A stretch of DNA of 10,806 nucleotides from contig JABEUK010000031.1 of assembly GCA_013044425.1 (NCBI GenBank), forward strand, positions 1-10,806. The letters are read 5' to 3'. This document shows positions 6,901 to 10,806 of this stretch, one piece after another; the first letter of the stretch is position 1, and each line of letters starts with the position of its first letter. This DNA comes from Thermoplasmata archaeon. Its GTDB lineage: Archaea > Thermoplasmatota > Thermoplasmata > Lutacidiplasmatales > UBA184. Both the position numbers and the translations under genes were made by a program. A model generated the notes under the pieces. That model was not told where the DNA came from, made no database searches, and saw only the letters and a list, made by a program, of their open reading frames with translations.

Positions 6901-8339
6901 GGCACGCCTCCACCGAGCAGGCTTGCCGCGGAATGGATCGTCGGGGCGAGATACGGGATCGCGATGATCCCGAGCAGGAGCGCCACGCTGACGTTGATGA
7001 GAGGGATCACGACCGCCCGGGGGCTCTCCGGCGGTCCGGCCGTATCGGAGCCCCGGCCGGGATCTGCGCCGAACACCATCCGCCCGATCTGGGCATTCAT
7101 CCCTAGGAACGAGAGGAGGATCGCCACAACGCAGGCGATGGCGACCCACCAGGCCCCGACGACGATCGCCCCAGCGACGATCAGGAGCTCGCCGACGAAC
7201 GTGCCGAACGGAGGGGTTCCGGTGACGGCGATCGCGGAGAGCACCCAGGTGGCACCGGTCCAGGGTAGGTCCGTCCGAAGACCCCGAACGTCCTCGATGC
7301 GGGTGGTCCCGGTCCTCCTCAGCACGTTCCCGGCGCAATAGAACGCGGCGGATTTCGCGAAGGCGTGGGCCACCACGAGGATCAGCGCGCCATAGAGCGC
7401 GATGCCACCGAGACCGACACCGACGACCGCGAGGCCCATGACCTCCATGCTGGAGTACGCGAGAAGCCGCTTGTACGAGCGCTGACGTTGCATCAGGAAC
7501 GCGGCGACCAGGGCCGTGGCAACCCCGAAAACGATGACGAGGTCGGAGAGAGCGGCAGGAACGGGGCTCGCCACGACGGCGTAGACACGCAGGAACGCGT
7601 AGAGCGCGGTTGGCAGCAAGACCCCGGAGAACATCGCGGAAACGGGCGAGGGGGCCTCGGAGTGAGCGTCCGGCAGCCAGGTGTGCATCGGGAAGAGACC
7701 GATCTTCGTGCCGTACCCGACGAGAGCGAGGGTCACCGCCATCGCGAGCGGCAGGCTCAGGACCATAGGGTGGGCCGCGAGCGCAAAGCCGTTGAGGGAC
7801 CCGGTAGCCTCGTACAGCAGGAGCAGGGCGAAGAGCGCAATCGTCAGACCGGCCGACGCGATCAGCGTGTACCGCCAGGCGGCCTCGACGCTCGTCGGTC
7901 TACGCTCGAGAACGATGAGGAGCGCGCTCGCCACCGTCGTGCCCTCGAGACCGATCCACATCAGTCCGAGGTCCGTGACCGACAGCGTCAGGAGCATCGC
8001 GAACGCGAACGCCCCGAGAAGCGCGTAGTAGCGCTGCGGGGTCAGGAACGGACGATCGATCGACCGGAGGTATCCGCGCGAGTACCACGTCGAGGCGGCG
8101 TAGATGGCGGCGACCAGGAACAGAAAGAGATCGCTCAGCGCATCGAGCCCGATGTACGCGCCCCAGCTTCCCTGGGCCCGAAGCCCGAGCAACGCGGCGG
8201 CGGCCGCTAGGGTCAGGAGGGCCGTTATCCGTGCGATGAGCTCGCTGGCCCGCGCCCCCGCGACGACGGCGAGAAGCGCCCCGGTGACCGGGGCCAGGAG
8301 CACGATGAGCAGCCACAGAAGCGGATCGGAGAGGTTCAT
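6897..8339 (-). CDS. hyfF: HyfF-like proton-antiporter subunit
   Basis: 480-residue membrane protein of the NuoL/M/N antiporter family with about 14 helices, similar in size to HyfF. It would be the second ion channel of the membrane arm. Key residues: E132 in MWIGLEGTTVASALLI (TM5), K212 in GYGTKIGLFPMHTWLPDAH (TM7), SYKRLLAYSSMEVMG (288-302) and K329 in VAHAFAKSAAFYCAGN (TM10 region). The equivalent of TM12 around ILLSFLGMNAQIGRMVFG carries no lysine, unlike the HyfB-like partner. The ATG overlaps the HyfE-like stop (ATGA) with GGAGG about 10 nt upstream. Confidence 0.9.
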   Translation of the reverse strand: MNLSDPLLWLLIVLLAPVTGALLAVVAGARASELIARITALLTLAAAAALLGLRAQGSWGAYIGLDALSDLFLFLVAAIYAASTWYSRGYLRSIDRPFLTPQRYYALLGAFAFAMLLTLSVTDLGLMWIGLEGTTVASALLIVLERRPTSVEAAWRYTLIASAGLTIALFALLLLYEATGSLNGFALAAHPMVLSLPLAMAVTLALVGYGTKIGLFPMHTWLPDAHSEAPSPVSAMFSGVLLPTALYAFLRVYAVVASPVPAALSDLVIVFGVATALVAAFLMQRQRSYKRLLAYSSMEVMGLAVVGVGLGGIALYGALILVVAHAFAKSAAFYCAGNVLRRTGTTRIEDVRGLRTDLPWTGATWVLSAIAVTGTPPFGTFVGELLIVAGAIVVGAWWVAIACVVAILLSFLGMNAQIGRMVFGADPGRGSDTAGPPESPRAVVIPLINVSVALLLGIIAIPYLAPTIHSAASLLGGGVP

Positions 8340-8986
8340 CCGCTCAACTCCTCCAGGATCTCGGCCTCGGGAAGACCGGTCACGTCCCTCTGGATGGACA
8401 GGATGATCGCGACGAGCACGACCCCCAGGACGTCGAGGAAGACGACGACCTCAATGAACAGCGGGAATCCCAACGCGAACAGCGCCGCCGCGTAGACGAT
8501 GGCGTTCTCCTCCTCCAGATAGCCGATCACTTGAACGAGCGTGTTGCGACGCGTCGCCAGCATCAGGAGCCCCTCGAGCAACAGCACGAAGGGGAGTGCG
8601 ACTCCCGGCACCGCGGGGAGCGAGGGCGCCAGCGTCTGTTGGAAGACGAACCATCCGACGATCGCCAGGGCGACCGCGGCGAGTGCGTGGCCCGTGACGC
8701 GCTGGGAGGCGTGGATCTCCCGCGCCCTCCACCGGAACGCACGGATCTGCCGCCGGAGGATGTACGGAACGAGGAGCACCCGGACCCCCACCACGAGGAC
8801 CGCAACCGCTCCGAACTCCCAGTTGTCATAGACCCAAGCGAGCCAGCCCAGCAGGGCGGCGAGCAGCAACGACTGCACCGCGATCCCGCTGACGAGCGGG
8901 TCGACAAACGACTCCGACTGCAGGTAGAGCGCCGTCAGGAGGATGCCCAGGCCGACGAGAGCCTCGACGGTCGCGGTCGTGTCCAT
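8336..8986 (-). CDS. hyfE: HyfE-like membrane subunit
   Basis: 216-residue membrane protein with about six to seven helices, near the usual length of HyfE, which combines a NuoK-like part with additional helices and links the antiporters to the NuoH-like subunit. Buried acidic residues expected for proton transfer are visible: E138 in VLLLEGLLML, the cluster IGYLEEENAIV (154-164), and E179 and D185 in PLFIEVVVFLDVL. A basic cytoplasmic loop RRQIRAFRWRARE lies at 78-90. Its ATG follows the upstream TAG stop with no gap at all. Assignment is based on size, topology and operon position as much as on sequence. Confidence 0.87.
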   Translation of the reverse strand: MDTTATVEALVGLGILLTALYLQSESFVDPLVSGIAVQSLLLAALLGWLAWVYDNWEFGAVAVLVVGVRVLLVPYILRRQIRAFRWRAREIHASQRVTGHALAAVALAIVGWFVFQQTLAPSLPAVPGVALPFVLLLEGLLMLATRRNTLVQVIGYLEEENAIVYAAALFALGFPLFIEVVVFLDVLGVVLVAIILSIQRDVTGLPEAEILEELSG

Positions 8987-9949
8987 CTACGCTCCCCCGA
9001 GGACGGCGAACGCGAAGAAGGACAGGATCGCGAGCGAGAAGGAGAGCGCGAGGAAGTCCCGGATCTTGAACAGGCGAACCTTCGCGAGGGAGGCCTCGAG
9101 GAGCACGAGGATCCCGACCAGCACGAGAAGCTTCGCGAAGAGGATCCCGACGTTGGCGGCCGTGGCGAGCGCGCCCGGGTCGGAGAGCATTCCCCATGGG
9201 AACGCGAAGACGTTGACGAACACCGCGAACAGCAGGAACTGCTTCAACCAGGAGTTCCAGCGGAACAGCCCGAGCAGGCGGCCGGAGTGTTCGTAGGTCC
9301 GACCTTCCTCGAGCATGCCGAACTCCATGAGGCCCGAGCTCTCCACCGGAAGCTTTGCGGTCTCCACGAGGAGGAGCAGGAAGAACGCAGCCGTCACGAG
9401 CAGGTGCGTGGGGGAGAGATACAAGGAGGTGGATACCGAGAGCACGTTGTTGGTCACGTACGGGTTGTTCGTTCCGGTGATGACCGCAACGGCGAAGAAC
9501 ACGACGATGAGGGTCGGTTCGGCCAGCGCGGCAAACGAAACGCTGCGGCTCGCGCCGAGGGCCGTGTAGTTGCTTCCCGCGTCGAGCGCCGCGAGGATCG
9601 TGACGATGCCGGCCAGTGCGAACAAGAGCCCGCCGCCGAGGAAGTCGACGAGCGGGGCGACCGGAAGGGGGTACGGAGTGATGATCGGGACGACGACTGC
9701 GATGACCACGTAGGCGGCGAACCCGACGAACGGAGCGGCGACGAAGAGACGCGATGTATTCGAGGGGAGGAGGGTTTCCTTGCGCAGGAGCTTGCGCAGA
9801 TCGTAGTAGGGCTGAAGAATCGGGGGCCCGCGACGGGACTCCGTCCAGGCTTTCGCGCGGGCGAGGATGCCGGCGAGGAGCGGGGAGAGTATCAGTACGA
9901 CGAGCAGCTGCGCCCCCGTCGCAATCGTGGCGTCCCAGTCCGGCTGCAC
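8987..9949 (-). CDS. hyfC: NuoH/HyfC-like membrane subunit
   Basis: 320-residue membrane protein of the NuoH/HyfC/HycD family, the subunit that docks the hydrophilic arm and channels redox energy to the membrane arm. Conserved elements: RRGPPILQPYYDLRKLLRKE (39-58), the loop ASRSVSFAALAEP (133-145), VETAKLPVESSGLMEFGMLE (195-214) with its acidic residues, and TYEHSGRLLGLFRW (218-231). About eight helices are expected, matching the family. The start is a GTG at complement 9949-9947. GAGGT lies 9 nt upstream and AAGGT closer. It is the first gene of the six-gene operon, and the 320 bp upstream hold no other - strand gene that I trust. Confidence 0.92.
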   Translation of the reverse strand: MQPDWDATIATGAQLLVVLILSPLLAGILARAKAWTESRRGPPILQPYYDLRKLLRKETLLPSNTSRLFVAAPFVGFAAYVVIAVVVPIITPYPLPVAPLVDFLGGGLLFALAGIVTILAALDAGSNYTALGASRSVSFAALAEPTLIVVFFAVAVITGTNNPYVTNNVLSVSTSLYLSPTHLLVTAAFFLLLLVETAKLPVESSGLMEFGMLEEGRTYEHSGRLLGLFRWNSWLKQFLLFAVFVNVFAFPWGMLSDPGALATAANVGILFAKLLVLVGILVLLEASLAKVRLFKIRDFLALSFSLAILSFFAFAVLGGA

Positions 9950-10042
9950 CTACCTTCGACCTCGAGGGTAGGCGTCATCGGCCGCACGCGGTTCGCCCCG
10001 GAGGGCAGGCGGACGCCACCGCCGATGTGGGGTAGGAGGTTG

Positions 10043-10054
10043 GTTATAAAAAAT
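10043..10054 (-). promoter_or_regulatory. TATA box, probable promoter of the complex operon (possibly two-way)
   Basis: The most A+T-rich stretch of the window. On the - strand it reads ATTTTTTATAAC, a good archaeal TATA box, and predicts a start of transcription near 10020-10025 and a 5' leader of about 70 nt before the GTG at 9949. On the + strand TTATAAAA could equally serve a transcript through the hairpin region towards the 10273 gene, so the orientation is not settled. Confidence 0.5.
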
Positions 10055-10138
10055 CACGCCCGTCCGCTCGGCCGCTGCGCCGGCGGGAGGACCCGGCGCG
10101 AGCCCAACCCTCACGGCGGCACCGGCTCGGACCGCCAT

Positions 10139-10198
10139 CGCTAGGGAACCCGTCGGCGGGCGAGAAACACTCAAGACGGGACGTCGTGTTCCCTAGCG
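10139..10198. repeat. long-armed inverted repeat (stem-loop)
   Basis: CGCTAGGGAAC (10139-10149) is exactly complementary to GTTCCCTAGCG (10188-10198). Nested inside, CCGTC (10150-10154) pairs with GACGG (10175-10179), leaving a loop of about 20 nt and an asymmetric bulge. It could be a structured RNA leader, a small ncRNA or a dyad operator for the + strand gene. The loop contains CTCAAGA, which resembles an anticodon loop, but the remaining arms do not fit a tRNA. Confidence 0.6.
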
Positions 10199-10200
10199 GA

Positions 10201-10236
10201 CGGCTGTGGAGTCAGCCGCCGCGCTCCCGCGCGGGA
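10201..10236 (+). repeat. two further small stem-loops before the 10273 gene
   Basis: CGGCTG (10201-10206) pairs with CAGCCG (10213-10218) around a 6-nt loop. TCCCGCGCGGGA (10225-10236) is a perfect 12-bp palindrome. With the larger repeat just upstream they give three stems in a row ending about 27 nt before GGAGG, as a structured 5' leader would. G+C-rich sequence makes short stems common, so only the set is suggestive. Confidence 0.4.
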
Positions 10237-10272
10237 ACCGCCGCCAACGCCGATGACTCCTGGGAGGAAGAG

Positions 10273-10716
10273 ATGGGAACGGCAAGGCGGGGCGGGCTGG
10301 CCCGCGAATCGAGTTCGACCCAGGCGGACGGTCCGCTTTCACCACGGCTGCGGAAAGCGCTCGTACCCTGGATCGACCTGGATGCGGTGGACTGGGAAGC
10401 GTTCGAGGCGTGGCTGTTCACGGTGCTAGCGACGCTCCCCCGCCCCGGCACGACCGAGGCTGGCACGGGTGAAGACCGACTACGAGCGCTCTCCCTGGCG
10501 CTCGTCCAGGCGGCGCAGGAGCGCGCGGTGAGCCACTTTCAGGCGGCGGAATATTTCCGCGACAATCAGATGCTCGCCCGGCGGGTCAAGGCCCTCGAGG
10601 CGCTGCTGAGGGCGGCGCAGAAACGAGGCTTCGGGGGCCCAGGGCCCTCCGAGGAGACCCTCGAGAGCCGCGCCGCCGCCCGGTACCTGCCTCGCGGGAA
10701 GGAAGCCGATCGGTAG
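10273..10716 (+). CDS. small uncharacterised protein
   Basis: 147 residues; I do not recognise a family. I chose the ATG at 10273 because GGAGG lies 6 nt upstream. The frame is open back to a GTG at 10186, but that start lies in the inverted-repeat arm and has no good ribosome-binding site. The N-terminal 25 residues are polar, followed by WIDLDAVDWEAFEAWLF (33-49), then a Gly/Thr linker and a long charged helix (about 68-117, with RALSLALVQAAQERAVSHF and MLARRVKALEALLRAAQKR) that may form a coiled coil. There is no membrane helix, signal peptide or cysteine, so it is probably a soluble cytosolic protein. It is divergent from the complex operon, so a regulatory or accessory link is possible but unproven. 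Confidence 0.7.
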   Translation: MGTARRGGLARESSSTQADGPLSPRLRKALVPWIDLDAVDWEAFEAWLFTVLATLPRPGTTEAGTGEDRLRALSLALVQAAQERAVSHFQAAEYFRDNQMLARRVKALEALLRAAQKRGFGGPGPSEETLESRAAARYLPRGKEADR

Positions 10717-10734
10717 GCGCTCGGCCGCGCCTAC
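10713..10734. terminator. hairpin spanning two convergent stop codons
   Basis: GTAGGCGC (10713-10720) and GCGCCTAC (10727-10734) are perfect 8-bp complements around the 6-nt loop TCGGCC. The TAG stop of the + strand gene and the TAG stop of the - strand MarC-like gene each lie in one arm. There is no T-run, the usual archaeal termination signal, so it may instead limit read-through or stabilise 3' ends of both mRNAs. Confidence 0.35.
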
Positions 10735-10806
10735 AGCTGCTGGATGATGGCCATGAAGAATTTTATCATGAACTGTACGGCGACCACCGCGAGCAGCAGA
10801 CCGAAG
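10731..10806 (-). CDS. MarC-family membrane protein (C-terminal fragment)
   Basis: Only the last 24 residues and the TAG stop are inside the window; the gene starts beyond the right edge. The visible end, FGLLLAVVAVQFMIKFFMAI plus four more residues, is one hydrophobic helix. The pattern GLLLAxxAVQFxI close to the C-terminus is characteristic of the last helix of MarC/UPF0056 inner-membrane proteins, whose function is unsettled. The fragment is too short for certainty, and another polytopic protein is possible. Confidence 0.5.
   Translation of the reverse strand, partial: FGLLLAVVAVQFMIKFFMAIIQQL

Larger units (their letters stand above)
9950..10272. other. gene-free, structured intergenic region
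   Basis: 323 bp between the divergent complex operon and the small + strand gene. The long open frames that cross it look like high-G+C artefacts. It holds one strong TATA-like run (10043-10054), then, towards the + strand gene, an 11-bp inverted repeat (10139-10198), a 6-bp stem-loop (10201-10218) and a palindrome (10225-10236), followed by the ribosome-binding site GGAGG at about 10263. I see no tRNA, SRP or RNase P signature. Confidence 0.6.

Noticed and set aside
6901-7338. N-terminal extension of the large subunit to 583 residues, which might hold a NuoC domain
   Set aside because: It would overlap the HyfF-like gene for over 400 bp and its sequence is Arg/Pro/Gly noise. The GTG at 6900 with GGAGG and a 4-bp overlap is the natural start.
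8531-10144. 537-codon open frame on the + strand opposite the HyfC/HyfE-like genes
   Set aside because: It is antisense to two well-recognised membrane genes. Its translation is a monotonous Glu/Arg/Asp/Gly-rich string, as expected from reading high-G+C hydrophobic codons backwards.
10139-10199. Possible tRNA: 11-bp end stem and a CTCAAGA loop
   Set aside because: There is no T-arm GTTCNANNC in the right place, no D-arm, and the end stem is too long for a tRNA acceptor. Treated as an inverted repeat instead.

Overview
The window looks like a piece of a G+C-rich archaeal chromosome. The archaeal signs are an MptA-type GTP cyclohydrolase (methanopterin/folate-type pterin pathway), TATA-like elements about 27-30 bp upstream of several start codons (suggesting leaderless or nearly leaderless mRNAs), and an energy-converting-hydrogenase-like membrane complex. 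A Thermoplasmatota relative is a plausible guess but is not proven by the sequence. I see no mobile elements, CRISPR arrays or convincing tRNA/rRNA genes.

Layout. Positions 1-84 (-) hold the first residues of an FtsX/MacB-like ABC transporter permease that runs off the left edge. mptA follows on the same strand (104-1012). Divergent from mptA, and separated by a roughly 100 bp two-way promoter region, are three + strand genes: a MIP18/DUF59 iron-sulfur assembly protein (1119-1517), a DUF1684 protein (1565-2266) and a universal stress protein (2318-2791). These converge on the dominant feature, a six-gene - strand operon transcribed from 9949 down to 2816. A gene-free, structured region of about 320 bp (9950-10272) separates the operon from a small unrecognised + strand gene (10273-10716). 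That gene converges on the C-terminus of a MarC-like membrane protein (10731-10806, -) at a hairpin that spans both stop codons.

The operon encodes, in order of transcription, a NuoH/HyfC-like membrane subunit, a HyfE-like subunit, a HyfF-like antiporter subunit, a HyfG/NuoD-like large subunit, a NuoB/HyfI-like small subunit with an N-terminal ferredoxin-like domain, and a HyfB-like antiporter subunit. Genes are coupled by 4-bp stop/start overlaps or gaps of 0-7 bp. Architecture and small-subunit cysteine spacing (CxxC...C...C) point to the group 4 [NiFe]-hydrogenase/complex I superfamily. However, the large subunit has lost all four nickel-binding cysteines (it contains no cysteine at all) and also lacks the complex I quinone-site Tyr and His. 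It is therefore neither a hydrogenase nor an ordinary quinone reductase. It best fits the poorly understood Ehr ('energy-converting hydrogenase-related') type, here in a compact form with the iron-sulfur relay reduced to one fused ferredoxin-type cluster plus the N2-type cluster. The two antiporter subunits keep their channel Glu and Lys residues, so a redox-driven ion pump with an unknown electron acceptor is the most reasonable inference.
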